From the IMG/VR virus record IMGVR_UViG_3300044712_000815, positions 95,265-159,264 of that record: 64,000 nt of DNA; one strand, given 5' to 3'. This stretch comes from a virus. The notes under the pieces are model-generated. The model made no database searches. It was given only the letters and a program-made list of their open reading frames with translations, and was not told the origin of the DNA. How positions within the stretch are numbered: the stretch's first letter is position 1; every line of letters begins with the position of its first letter. The translations under genes and the position numbers were made by a program. This document shows, piece by piece, positions 16,383 through 24,443 of the stretch.

Positions 16383-16637
16383 TTATAAGTCTTCTAAAAC
16401 TTTATAATTAATTAATTTTTCATATTCTTCATTTTTAAGAAATATTACATAATTAGCAGTATCTACATTTTCTTGTTCAGATAAATCTGCATTAACCAAA
16501 ATACCATTTCTTAGTTCACATAGTTTTAAAAGATAATTACACATATCTTCATCATCTTTTCTATCTACATGATAATTATCAGTAAAATCATAAAATTTCT
16601 GCCATAAAATTATTTTACTTCTTCTTATTATTTTCAT
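16383..16637 (-). CDS. Hypothetical protein
   Basis: 84 residues from the ATG at 16637, which overlaps the upstream stop by ATGA (an in-frame ATG lies two codons upstream). MKIIRRSKIILWQKFYDFTD followed by LLKLCELRNGILVNADL. Not recognised. Confidence 0.5.
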   Translation of the reverse strand: MKIIRRSKIILWQKFYDFTDNYHVDRKDDEDMCNYLLKLCELRNGILVNADLSEQENVDTANYVIFLKNEEYEKLINYKVLEDL

Positions 16638-17062
16638 AACCAATTATTTGATATATATTCCAATTCGTTAAATTCACAATCAACTGTGTATCCTGTTAAC
16701 CATTTAATTAATCTTACATCTGATGTTGTTATTTTATCATCAATTTTAATAAGTTTACCAGATATATTTTTACAATCATTGTGTGCAAATTTACACATAC
16801 CATTTTTATGTAATGTACAAATATGTTTATCTTTATATATTATAGAATGTTTAAATGGTATATCTACTTGTTCTACATCAGAATTATCGTGGGTTTTCTT
16901 AAAATCTAAACATTTATCTTTCATAATACATTTAGAACACCGCATATCATTAGGTCTATAATAATGTGCATTATAATCCCTATCCATAGAATGTAAATAG
17001 CTAATCAAACAAGATGTTTTTTTAAATGTAGGTACATTATATTTAAAATATATTTTCAACAT
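16634..17062 (-). CDS. Cys-rich protein next to radical-SAM-like gene
   Basis: 142 residues from the ATG at 17062 (longer in-frame starts run into the upstream gene). DMRCSKCIMKDKCLDF and ICTLHKNGMCKFAHNDCKN give six or seven Cys and two His arranged as two metal sites. The overlap with the radical-SAM-like gene suggests they work together. Family not recognised. Confidence 0.5.
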   Translation of the reverse strand: MLKIYFKYNVPTFKKTSCLISYLHSMDRDYNAHYYRPNDMRCSKCIMKDKCLDFKKTHDNSDVEQVDIPFKHSIIYKDKHICTLHKNGMCKFAHNDCKNISGKLIKIDDKITTSDVRLIKWLTGYTVDCEFNELEYISNNWL

Positions 17063-17711
17063 CATTTGAAATATATTTTTTAAGTCCAAAATCATATCCT
17101 TTATATGGTTCGAAACTTATATTCATTTCTAATAAATATTGTTTCAATTCATCATTTACTTGCAACCCACAAAATCCAATAGGTGCATTATATTTATTTG
17201 CTATTTTATAAATATTTTCGATTATATCAGATGAATCGTTTATATTTTTTATAACAGGTCTATATTCTATTGAATATTTATATTTTAATGTTGATGCAAT
17301 ATTAAGATTATTTTCAAATGTTTTTAAATTTCCACCATCATATTCAGAATCAATTCCAAATGTTGAAAAAGCAAAATGTAAATCTAAATTAAAATTTAAT
17401 TGTGGAAATTTTGAAAAGTCACCTTTTGTTATAATGACAACAGGTGCTTTATGTTGTGATTTTTCAAGTAATCTTAAATATTTTATTGTATTATCAATTT
17501 GCAATATTGGATCACCATAAAATAAATTAACAGCTACTGGTATATTTGTAAATAATGGATTTATATCAACTGGAATTTTATTGTAATTTATTTTTTTATT
17601 AGATTCACCAATCAATCGACAATAACAGCAATTATAACATTTTGGTAATGAATTTCCAATCATATAAAATGATTTGGTGAAGCAAGCATCTTTATATAAA
17701 TTATTTTTCAT
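17043..17711 (-). CDS. Radical-SAM-like protein
   Basis: 222 residues. LPKCYNCCYCRLIG is a Cys cluster near residue 25 that resembles the [4Fe-4S] loop of radical SAM and spore-photoproduct-lyase-like proteins, although the spacing (C-x2-C-C-x-C) is not the textbook Cx3Cx2C. Downstream NLFYGDPILQIDNTIKYLRL and APVVIITKGDFSKFP match the alternating strands and helices of a partial TIM barrel. At 222 residues it is short for the family. The substrate is unknown; the overlapping Cys-rich gene downstream may be a partner. Confidence 0.5.
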   Translation of the reverse strand: MKNNLYKDACFTKSFYMIGNSLPKCYNCCYCRLIGESNKKINYNKIPVDINPLFTNIPVAVNLFYGDPILQIDNTIKYLRLLEKSQHKAPVVIITKGDFSKFPQLNFNLDLHFAFSTFGIDSEYDGGNLKTFENNLNIASTLKYKYSIEYRPVIKNINDSSDIIENIYKIANKYNAPIGFCGLQVNDELKQYLLEMNISFEPYKGYDFGLKKYISNDVENIF

Positions 17712-17727
17712 AAATTATCATCCAAAT

Positions 17728-18060
17728 TTATAATTTGAAAAAATTATCTTCATAATTTTCATAAAAATGTTTTATTTTTTCAATTTGTTCATCTAGATTT
17801 ATATCTAAACCTTTTTTATATCTATAAAATGATCTAAGTATTATGCCACTCATATCATCAGGTTCTGTTATACCAATACTAATAAACCATTGTTTCAATT
17901 TACTATCAGTCCACAATCCCCAACTATTTCTAAGCCATCTACCTGTTGTGGAATGATATGCAGCAATTGCGCTATCTTCTGTTTCTGCTAACCATTGATC
18001 AAGACCTTCACTTTGATCTAATTCAATATAACATTCTTCTAATGTTTCTGGTATTTTCAT
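17728..18060 (-). CDS. DUF6794-like protein
   Basis: 110 residues. IPETLEECYIELDQ at the start and GRWLRNSWGLWTDSKLKQWF then GITEPDDMSGIILRSFYRY resemble a small family (DUF6794-like) found in Bacteroidota, often as immunity-like single-domain proteins; the assignment is from memory of the pattern. Its start overlaps the upstream membrane protein by ATGA. Confidence 0.5.
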   Translation of the reverse strand: MKIPETLEECYIELDQSEGLDQWLAETEDSAIAAYHSTTGRWLRNSWGLWTDSKLKQWFISIGITEPDDMSGIILRSFYRYKKGLDINLDEQIEKIKHFYENYEDNFFKL

Positions 18061-18269
18061 ATTTTAAATTTTTTTGTACCGTATGTAATAGTTGGACTAA
18101 ATGATAATTTTCCATCATTTTTAGAAACATATTTCCATATTTTATAAAATATGTAAAATATAATAAGACTAATTATAACCCCAACCCAACCCCACAATAT
18201 TCCAAACACAATTTGCATTGCCGGTGGACCGAATAAATTCATTAATATAAATAATGTTTTTTCAATCAT
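18057..18269 (-). CDS. Small membrane protein
   Basis: 70 residues with two hydrophobic helices (TLFILMNLFGPPAMQIVF and WGWVGVIISLIIFYIFYKIW) and a basic tail. Coupled by a 4-base overlap to the 110-residue gene. Not recognised. Confidence 0.5.
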   Translation of the reverse strand: MIEKTLFILMNLFGPPAMQIVFGILWGWVGVIISLIIFYIFYKIWKYVSKNDGKLSFSPTITYGTKKFKI

Positions 18270-18348
18270 TTTTGAATATAATTTTTTTAATTATATAAAT
18301 ATATACAACAAATGTTTAAAAATAATATTTATGTGTATAATTGCACTA

Positions 18349-19668
18349 CTAATTTTTAGCTAAAGAACAACCACATTCTTCATTTAATTCGTGTTTACTA
18401 ATTCCGTTGAAGGAACAAGATAAACTATAGTTAAATAAACTTAAATCTATTTTATTTAAAAAGTCCGTGCCAGACAACATTTCAATTTCTTTTTTACCAA
18501 TATTTACACTACTATTCAAATCTCTTTGATAAATTTTACCACAATTAGGACAAATATATTGTCTAATTGATGGATTTTTATATACCCGATCACCACAAAA
18601 ATAACAATCACTAGTTGTGTGTTTTTCACTATTAACTATTAATGTTTTACCACATTTTTTGGATTGATGTTCCAAAATATTTCTAAACATTCCAATCATT
18701 TCCTGATTTAACATACTTCTGTGCATTGTGTCAAATTTAGCAGTATTTAAATCTGGTGTATAATCACCAATAATAATTAAATCGTAATTTTTAAATAAAT
18801 AATTAGAAATAGTATTACAATATGTCTTTTTTTGTTCTCGAATTTTATCATATACTTTAATTAATTTATTTTTTAATCTATTGTATTCTTTTGTGTATTG
18901 TTTAAATTTTACATTATAATTTTTATCGCCATTAATTAAATATTTTTTCTTTTTATCCATTATTGATTTAATTTCATCTATTTGTTTATCACCATATTTT
19001 ATAAAATTGTTTTTATTAAAAATTATAGTTTTACCATTATTATCAACTGCACAAAAAAAGTTTTTGTGGTTTTGATCTATTGAAATCCAATTTTTAATAT
19101 CTTTCTTTATTGGATCAAGCATATCAAATGTTAAATTGATATAATATTTATTTGATTTTTTACAAATTCTTAATGTTTTTAGTTTACCCGATCTTAATTT
19201 ATTTTTTAATTGTGCTTTTATTTTTATTCGTTTACCATTAATATCTTTTCCACAAGATAAAATAAATTCATTATCATTTATTGAATAACCAATATATGGT
19301 TCATCATAATATAATGAAAACCATTTCTTTTTCCATGATCTAAAATGTGGATAACCTTTATTATTCTTAAAAAATCCCTTAAATGCAAATTCTAATCTTG
19401 TTGCTACTTCTTTAAGTGGTTTACTATATATTGTGTTAATGAAATTATAATCTGTTGTTTTTTTCATATTATTTACCATATAATTTCTCAACCCATTTCT
19501 TTTATTTAATAATGGTTTATTTAAATTAGTTAACTTAAATTCTTTATATTGATTTATGGATAATTCTAATAAATGATTATATAACCAATTTAATATTTTA
19601 CTTTGACCATCCAATATTAATTTATTTTCATTATCTAGTATTAATTCTATATTTTGACTATAAATCAT
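18349..19668 (-). CDS. tnpB: TnpB-like RNA-guided nuclease (IS200/IS605 accessory)
   Basis: 439 residues, normal TnpB length. The N-terminal half has the helical wedge region (AFKGFFKNNKGYPHFRSWKK). The RuvC parts are WISIDQNHKNFFCAVDNNG (first Asp), LIIIGDYTP (second strand) and YQRDLNSSVNIGK (third Asp). The zinc ribbon is CYFCGDR...YICPNCG. Odd: the second motif, usually 'VxEDL', has Gly where the catalytic Glu normally sits, with Asp next to it. No TnpA gene is nearby. The start overlaps the stop of an RHH gene (ATGA). The 80 bases after its stop (18270-18348) would be where a guide RNA 3' end should lie. Known TnpBs can act as homing-type nucleases. Confidence 0.8.
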   Translation of the reverse strand: MIYSQNIELILDNENKLILDGQSKILNWLYNHLLELSINQYKEFKLTNLNKPLLNKRNGLRNYMVNNMKKTTDYNFINTIYSKPLKEVATRLEFAFKGFFKNNKGYPHFRSWKKKWFSLYYDEPYIGYSINDNEFILSCGKDINGKRIKIKAQLKNKLRSGKLKTLRICKKSNKYYINLTFDMLDPIKKDIKNWISIDQNHKNFFCAVDNNGKTIIFNKNNFIKYGDKQIDEIKSIMDKKKKYLINGDKNYNVKFKQYTKEYNRLKNKLIKVYDKIREQKKTYCNTISNYLFKNYDLIIIGDYTPDLNTAKFDTMHRSMLNQEMIGMFRNILEHQSKKCGKTLIVNSEKHTTSDCYFCGDRVYKNPSIRQYICPNCGKIYQRDLNSSVNIGKKEIEMLSGTDFLNKIDLSLFNYSLSCSFNGISKHELNEECGCSLAKN

Positions 19669-19832
19669 AATATATTAATTTCATTTTTGTCGATCACATT
19701 GTATTCGATTAAATCTTTAAGTATTAGATACTCTACATATTTTGAAGAATTTTCCATATTTTCCAATAAATATTCTTTGATTTTTGGATTTACTGCTACC
19801 GAAATACTAACTTTAGTTTTAATCTTTTTCAT
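19665..19832 (-). CDS. Ribbon-helix-helix regulator coupled to TnpB
   Basis: 55 residues: KTKVSISVAVNPKIKEYLLE then SSKYVEYLILKDLIEY, an RHH strand with two helices. TGA stop and TnpB ATG share ATGA at 19668-19665. Same architecture as the RHH and GIY-YIG pair at 7837-9158. Confidence 0.6.
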   Translation of the reverse strand: MKKIKTKVSISVAVNPKIKEYLLENMENSSKYVEYLILKDLIEYNVIDKNEINIL

Positions 19833-19932
19833 TTTATTGTTGTTTTATTACTATATATAAATAAAATAAAGTCATATTTTTCTATTTTTAAACATTTTTA
19901 ATATTTAAGTATATATAAGTAAAAAAAATTAT
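19833..19932. promoter_or_regulatory. Divergent control region between two RHH genes
   Basis: A 100-base, almost pure A+T spacer that must carry two outward promoters. TATATA boxes occur about 20 bases before each start, and two RHH repressors are its first products, so it probably also holds their operators. No clean operator palindrome was identified by eye. Confidence 0.4.
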
Positions 19933-20085
19933 ATGGCAAGACCTAAAATAATAGACAAGAAAATAACTATGTCATTGACAATAAATGAATTATTGAATGA
20001 AAAATTAGAAAAATATCTTAATGAGAAAAAATTAAGTAAATCTGAATATATTGAAAATTTAATAAAAAAAGATAAAAATCTATGA
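19933..20085 (+). CDS. Ribbon-helix-helix regulator coupled to DUF1848 gene
   Basis: 50 residues: MARPKIIDKKITMSLTINEL, then LSKSEYIENLIKKDKN. The strand-helix-helix pattern is a good RHH fit. Stop and next start share ATGA (20082-20085), the third such RHH overlap in this window. Confidence 0.6.
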   Translation: MARPKIIDKKITMSLTINELLNEKLEKYLNEKKLSKSEYIENLIKKDKNL

Positions 20086-20849
20086 CACCATATATAATAT
20101 CAGCTTCTCGTCGTGAAGATATTCCAGCTTGGAAAGTTGAATGGTTTTTAGACCGAATTAAAGAAGGTAAAGTTGAAATGTGTAGTTCCTTCGCTGAATA
20201 TGAAATATCCTTTGAAAAGACCAAATTGATAGTATTTTGGACTAAAAACCCAAGACCACTAATGGAACATTTGAAAGAAATACCTTTCAAGTATTATTTT
20301 CATTATACATTAAATGATTATCCGGAATATGAATTGAATGTACCACCATTAAATGATAGAATTCAAACTTTTATAGATTTATCAAATATGATAGGTAAGA
20401 AAAAAGTAATTTGGAGATTCGATCCTATTATAATTAATGATCAAATATCAGTTGATGAAATAATAAAAAGAATTAAAAATATTGGTGACCAAATTTATCC
20501 ATATACTGAAAAATTAGTATTTAGTTTTGTTGATCCATATGTGAAACTTAAAAATCAATTTAATAGTATAAATAACGAAACACAATTAAAAATTGTAAAT
20601 GAACTAAAAAAACTTAATTTATCCTGGAATTTAGAATTGGCAACATGCGCTGAAAACAATGAATTTGAAGGAATTGAACACAATAAATGTATTGATCCCG
20701 AATTAATTAAACGGATATGTGGAAATAAACGATGGATTAGTGACACAAAAGATAAAGCACAACGAAAGTTATGTGGTTGTATAACATCAGGTGATATTGG
20801 ATCATTTAGAGAATGTTCACATTCATGTACATATTGTTACGCAAAATAA
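20082..20849 (+). CDS. DUF1848 family protein
   Basis: 255 residues, family length. Diagnostic blocks in order: ISASRREDIPAWKVEWFLDR at the N-terminus, IVFWTKNPRPLMEHL, FHYTLNDYPE, KVIWRFDPIIINDQIS, and a C-terminal CGCITSGDIGSFRECSHSC then TYCYAK. The C-terminal Cys cluster probably holds an Fe-S centre, and the fold is thought to be radical-SAM/SPL-like; the reaction is unknown. It starts an operon with a small gene and a DNA methyltransferase, under the control of an RHH gene by position. Confidence 0.8.
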   Translation: MTPYIISASRREDIPAWKVEWFLDRIKEGKVEMCSSFAEYEISFEKTKLIVFWTKNPRPLMEHLKEIPFKYYFHYTLNDYPEYELNVPPLNDRIQTFIDLSNMIGKKKVIWRFDPIIINDQISVDEIIKRIKNIGDQIYPYTEKLVFSFVDPYVKLKNQFNSINNETQLKIVNELKKLNLSWNLELATCAENNEFEGIEHNKCIDPELIKRICGNKRWISDTKDKAQRKLCGCITSGDIGSFRECSHSCTYCYAK

Positions 20850-20858
20850 AAATAAAAT

Positions 20859-21068
20859 ATGACACAAAAAGAAATTGATTTAGTATATGAATTAACTATA
20901 AGCATATATCAAGATAAGTGGTTTAAAGAAAAAAAAAGAACCCGTGATGAAGTACAAGACTGGGTTAGAAAACAACTAGCATCATTTGAAATATACACTA
21001 TGCCATGTGGTATGAGTTGGGGTGTTTTATGTAGTGAAGAATTATATAATGAAATTGGTAATATATGA
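20859..21068 (+). CDS. Hypothetical protein
   Basis: 69 residues, helical and charged (KKRTRDEVQDWVRKQLASFE), ending in YTMPCGMSWGVLCSEELYNE. Overlaps the methyltransferase start by ATGA. Not recognised. Confidence 0.5.
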   Translation: MTQKEIDLVYELTISIYQDKWFKEKKRTRDEVQDWVRKQLASFEIYTMPCGMSWGVLCSEELYNEIGNI

Positions 21069-21960
21069 TAAATTTAACCAAAATAAAAAATCAGGAATTA
21101 TATTTTAATGATTGTTTTGATGTATTTCCAACAATTTCAGATAAATCGGTTGATGCTATTATGGCAGATTTACCATTCGGTACAACCAATTGTCCTTGGG
21201 ATAGTGTTTTACCATTAAATAAGCATATTAAATTAACTAAAAGAAATAAAATAATTTATATTAATGAAAATGATTTTTTAATTAATCAGTATAAATTGGG
21301 AATTTCTTATAATGAAGCAAAAGAATATTTCGATAACAATTGTTCTTTAGGTTTATGGGATCATTACAAAAGAATAATTAAAGATAATGGTGTGATATTA
21401 TTGTTTGGTCAAACGCCATTTGTTGAAGTTCTTGGCAACTCCAATATTGATATGCTTAAATATGAATGGGTATGGGAAAAAACCCAAGCAACTGGTTATT
21501 TTAATGCAAAAAAGTGTCCAATGAAAGCACATGAAAATATTTTAGTGTTTTATAATAATCCACCAACATATAATTATCAGAAAACCGAAGGACATAGCCC
21601 AATAAATACATATACGAAAAAAGTTGATGTGTGCAACAAAACCCATGTTTATGGTAAGGTAAAAAAGGATGTTAGTGGTGGTGGTGAAACTGATAGATAT
21701 CCAAGGAGTGTACAATTATTTTCTTCTGATAAACAAAAAATAAACTAAATGGTACAATTCATTCGACACAAAAACCATTAGAATTAATGAAATATTTCAT
21801 CAAAACATATACCAATGAAGGTGATTTAATATTGGATAACACAATGGGATCAGGGACAACAAATTTGGGGTCATTTATATTAAATAGGAGATCAATAGGA
21901 ATTGATAATGATAAGACATCTTTTGATAAAGCAGTAAAAAGAATTACTGATTATATTTAA
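21065..21960 (+). CDS. DNA methyltransferase (N6-A/N4-C beta class), frameshifted
   Basis: Reading frame 1 (21065-21748, 227 residues) has motif IV as IMADLPFGTTNCPWDS, then NGVILLFGQTPFVEVL and NAKKCPMKAHENILVFYNN, and stops just after the A-run at 21735-21740. The missing end is present in the -1 frame up to the stop at 21958-21960: GTIHSTQKPLELMKYF, then LDNTMGSGTTNLGSF (SAM-binding motif I) and SIGIDNDK. Motif IV before motif I is the beta-class order. A single -1 slip in the six-A run rebuilds a complete enzyme of about 298 residues; otherwise it is a recent pseudogene or a sequencing error. Likely role: protecting phage DNA from host restriction. Confidence 0.8.
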
Positions 21961-21990
21961 AAATAAATGAAAAAATATTACCAAATATAG

Positions 21991-22020
21991 TTGATAATCA
22001 AATTATTTTTCGTATCTTTG
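21991..22020 (+). promoter_or_regulatory. Bacteroidota-type promoter
   Basis: TTG (21991-21993), a 19-base spacer and TATCTTTG (22013-22020), an exact TAnnTTTG -7 element. It lies 23 bases before the start at 22044, with an AAAACAACAAAAA leader. Confidence 0.65.
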
Positions 22021-22043
22021 TAGCATAATTAAAACAACAAAAA

Positions 22044-22433
22044 ATGAAAGATCGTATTGAATTACTAATAAAATTAGGATTATCTGAAAAACAAGCAACA
22101 GATTTTGTTGAAAATATCGCAAATGAAGCATATTCTGATGGTTATGTGGAAGGTATGACAGATGAACCTGCAATAATTGGTGAAAGTTTAGGAAAATCTG
22201 GTATGGATTTTTTTGAATGGTGGAACATTAAAATGAAAAATGAAAATAAACCACTTTCTTATTCAGATATAGCATTACATATGTTAGTAAAAGATGAACT
22301 TGGTAGAATCGGAAAAGTCATTATAAATGATGATATTGATAATATTAAAATATCATTTAGTAAAGATCACTGTGAATACTTTTCACTTAGGTCCGATAAT
22401 AATGATGGTTTATCCAAATTATATAAAGCATAA
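22044..22433 (+). CDS. Hypothetical protein under host-type promoter
   Basis: 129 residues, not recognised. Starts with a helical-hairpin-like segment (IELLIKLGLSEKQATDFVEN), then FFEWWNIKMKNENKPLSYSD, and a C-terminal beta part. The exact host-type promoter upstream suggests expression by host RNA polymerase early in infection. Confidence 0.55.
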   Translation: MKDRIELLIKLGLSEKQATDFVENIANEAYSDGYVEGMTDEPAIIGESLGKSGMDFFEWWNIKMKNENKPLSYSDIALHMLVKDELGRIGKVIINDDIDNIKISFSKDHCEYFSLRSDNNDGLSKLYKA

Positions 22434-22448
22434 TTAAAAACAACGAAA

Positions 22449-22718
22449 ATGACTTACGAATCAGAACAAGTATTTGTGTATCTTTTTGATAGGGGATGGG
22501 TTGATAATGATGGTGTTTGTTACAGAACTGGCAAATATTTAAACAACACCGGATATTATAGTGAAACGTTTAAGGATAATAAAATATACCATTGTGGAAA
22601 CGGTGATTGGGATAATATTCCAAAACCAATTTCTAAAAAATTAGTAGCAGAACATATTGACCAATATAATTCAGAAAACTTAGATAGAGACATATACGAA
22701 CAGTGGAATCTTCTTTAA
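22449..22718 (+). CDS. Hypothetical protein
   Basis: 89 residues, aromatic-rich (SEQVFVYLFDRGWVDNDG and KIYHCGNGDWDNIPKP). Cotranscribed with the preceding gene (15-base gap) and followed by a strong terminator. Not recognised. Confidence 0.55.
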   Translation: MTYESEQVFVYLFDRGWVDNDGVCYRTGKYLNNTGYYSETFKDNKIYHCGNGDWDNIPKPISKKLVAEHIDQYNSENLDRDIYEQWNLL

Positions 22719-22724
22719 AGGCAT

Positions 22725-22752
22725 AAAAAAAAGCTTCAAATTGAAGCTTTTT
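22725..22752. terminator. Rho-independent terminator
   Basis: AAAAAAGCTTCAA pairs with TTGAAGCTTTTTT, a nearly loop-less perfect hairpin with A and T tracts, between convergent genes ending at 22718 and 22762. A close copy occurs at 41921-41946. Confidence 0.8.
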
Positions 22753-22761
22753 TATTTTTTA

Positions 22762-23094
22762 TTATCCTAGATTACTTTTTAATTTTTTTATTAAATTAAG
22801 TCGTCTTAATAATTTTTTTTCTTTTTTATTTAGATCACCATCATTATCCATTTTAGCGTGTAATTCATCAATTTTATCACTAATTTTATCCATTGGAATA
22901 ATTTCATCTTCGGATACATCCAACAATTTTTTAAGTTTTGTTGGTTCATCCAAATTTCGTTTAGCCCAATCAGCGTCTTTTTGTGCTTGTTTTTTTAATT
23001 TATTGGCTTTTTTAGCTTTCTTTTTGAGTTTTTTTTCTGAATCGTCATCACTATTTTCAAAAATAAAGTTTTCATATATTTCTACGTGTTTCAT
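22762..23094 (-). CDS. Lys-rich protein with capsid-targeting-like N-terminus
   Basis: 110 residues. MKHVEIYENFIFEN resembles the T4 capsid-targeting peptide (MKTYQEFIAEA type). The body is extremely Lys-rich (KKLKKKAKKANKLKKQAQKD) and helical with KLLDVSEDEIIPMDKISDKI. A small, basic protein with such a leader fits a DNA-associated internal or prohead core protein (inference). Confidence 0.5.
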   Translation of the reverse strand: MKHVEIYENFIFENSDDDSEKKLKKKAKKANKLKKQAQKDADWAKRNLDEPTKLKKLLDVSEDEIIPMDKISDKIDELHAKMDNDGDLNKKEKKLLRRLNLIKKLKSNLG

Positions 23095-23105
23095 AAAATT
23101 GAAAA

Positions 23106-23543
23106 TTATTTTTTCTTACCAATTGGTTTTTTGGTAATTTTTCTATCATCATCATAGATTTTACATTTTTTGTCTTTTTTACAATCTTTATCTTTAACTT
23201 TTACATCATCATCTTCATCATCAATATCATCTAATCTAACTTTTTTTTCATTGATAATGTCTTTACCAGTTTCTGTACGTTTAGAATGTTTTTGATCATT
23301 CTTTGGTAAATCACTTTTACCAAAATCATCAAGACTAATTAAATTATGCAATTTGCCATTAGAAATAACATCTTTTGATTTTGGTTTTTCATTTACATCT
23401 TTAGACCAATCTTTAGGATAATCATTTGATTCAGCTAATATATCTTTAGCCACTTCAGTGTGTTTTGTTGGTTTTGCTTTTTTGCAAACCTTGTCACAAG
23501 AAAATTCTTCTATTCCAAGAAGGTTATTTAATTTTTTGTCCAT
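23106..23543 (-). CDS. Charged repeat protein, possible prohead or virion internal protein
   Basis: 145 residues of low complexity. Two copies of a motif are visible: LNNLLGIEEF...TKHTEVAKDILAES, and LHNLISLDDF...SKRTETGKDIINEK. A third copy occurs in the 40643-41911 protein. The C-terminal third is Asp/Lys-rich (DDIDDEDDDVKVKDKDCK). Four Cys occur in two pairs. No catalytic motif. Confidence 0.5.
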   Translation of the reverse strand: MDKKLNNLLGIEEFSCDKVCKKAKPTKHTEVAKDILAESNDYPKDWSKDVNEKPKSKDVISNGKLHNLISLDDFGKSDLPKNDQKHSKRTETGKDIINEKKVRLDDIDDEDDDVKVKDKDCKKDKKCKIYDDDRKITKKPIGKKK

Positions 23544-23579
23544 TGTCTTTAATTATTTTTTTGTATATATAAATATTTT

Positions 23580-23840
23580 TTAATTTTTTTCTTCTTTACC
23601 ACAAATTTCATCTTTAATCTGATCTAAATCTTTAGATGCACCTTTACCTTTAACCCAATATTTATTGATGTTATCGAAAAATTCTTTCTTTTTTTCTTCT
23701 GATAATTTAGCAGGTGATTTTTCATCATAACAATTATTAAGAATAAATTTAAAAAATTCTCTATATTCTTTTTGCAAATCAGATAATTGTTGTTCATTTA
23801 CACTATCCATATATTGTCCAAAATCTTTAATCTTGTTCAT
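23580..23840 (-). CDS. Small helical protein
   Basis: 86 residues; MNKIKDFGQYMDSVNEQQ is a possible capsid-targeting-type leader, followed by helices (LQKEYREFFKFILNNCYD) and a Lys/Asp-rich end. Same block and style as its neighbours. Confidence 0.5.
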   Translation of the reverse strand: MNKIKDFGQYMDSVNEQQLSDLQKEYREFFKFILNNCYDEKSPAKLSEEKKKEFFDNINKYWVKGKGASKDLDQIKDEICGKEEKN

Positions 23841-23878
23841 ACGTTATTCTTTTTTTTATTATATATTAATTTTTAAAA

Positions 23879-24100
23879 TCATTTTTTTTTATCATATAAT
23901 TTTAAATTTCTCGTGATTAAATTACCTTTTAATTTTTCAGTTTTCTTTGATCCATCTTCAAAATATATTTCAATTTCAAATTCATCAAATTTAAGACCAA
24001 AATCTTGATATTCAATAATATCATAATTTGTTGATAATATAATCACATTTTTGTTGTGATATAATCCACGTCTACCTATGTAATATTCTTTAAATAACAT
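23879..24100 (-). CDS. Hypothetical beta protein
   Basis: 73 residues with strands GRRGLYHNKNVIILSTNY and FEIEIYFEDGSKKTEKLKG; a small beta-barrel-like domain. Overlaps the upstream gene by 11 bases. Confidence 0.45.
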   Translation of the reverse strand: MLFKEYYIGRRGLYHNKNVIILSTNYDIIEYQDFGLKFDEFEIEIYFEDGSKKTEKLKGNLITRNLKLYDKKK

Positions 24101-24443
24101 TATATTTTTTTCCTTTTTGTATCATATTATATTTTTCCATTTCAATATTTGTTGGAAATTTTAAATTTTTAATATATGCAGTAAAAATTTCACCTTGATG
24201 TTTTAAACCTATTGGTGGATTTGAACCCATAAATCGAGTATATAATAATAAATCAGTTGGCACATCATCATATTTAACATTATAAAAATAATCGTAATCA
24301 CCCAATTCTTTACTATATATTATACCAATATTATTATTTAAAAATTTTTTAATTTCTTCCAACCAATTATCATCAGGAATTATTTTTACAATATCCCCAA
24401 CTTGATATAATATATCATTTTCAAATTTTTTAATATATTTCAT
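24090..24443 (-). CDS. Hypothetical protein
   Basis: 117 residues from the ATG at 24443, which shares one base with the upstream stop (TAATG). MKYIKKFENDILYQVGDIVK then FYNVKYDDVPTDLLLY, an SH3-like beta start. The leader has the Lys-aromatic pattern of neighbouring genes. Not recognised. Confidence 0.5.
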   Translation of the reverse strand: MKYIKKFENDILYQVGDIVKIIPDDNWLEEIKKFLNNNIGIIYSKELGDYDYFYNVKYDDVPTDLLLYTRFMGSNPPIGLKHQGEIFTAYIKNLKFPTNIEMEKYNMIQKGKKYNVI

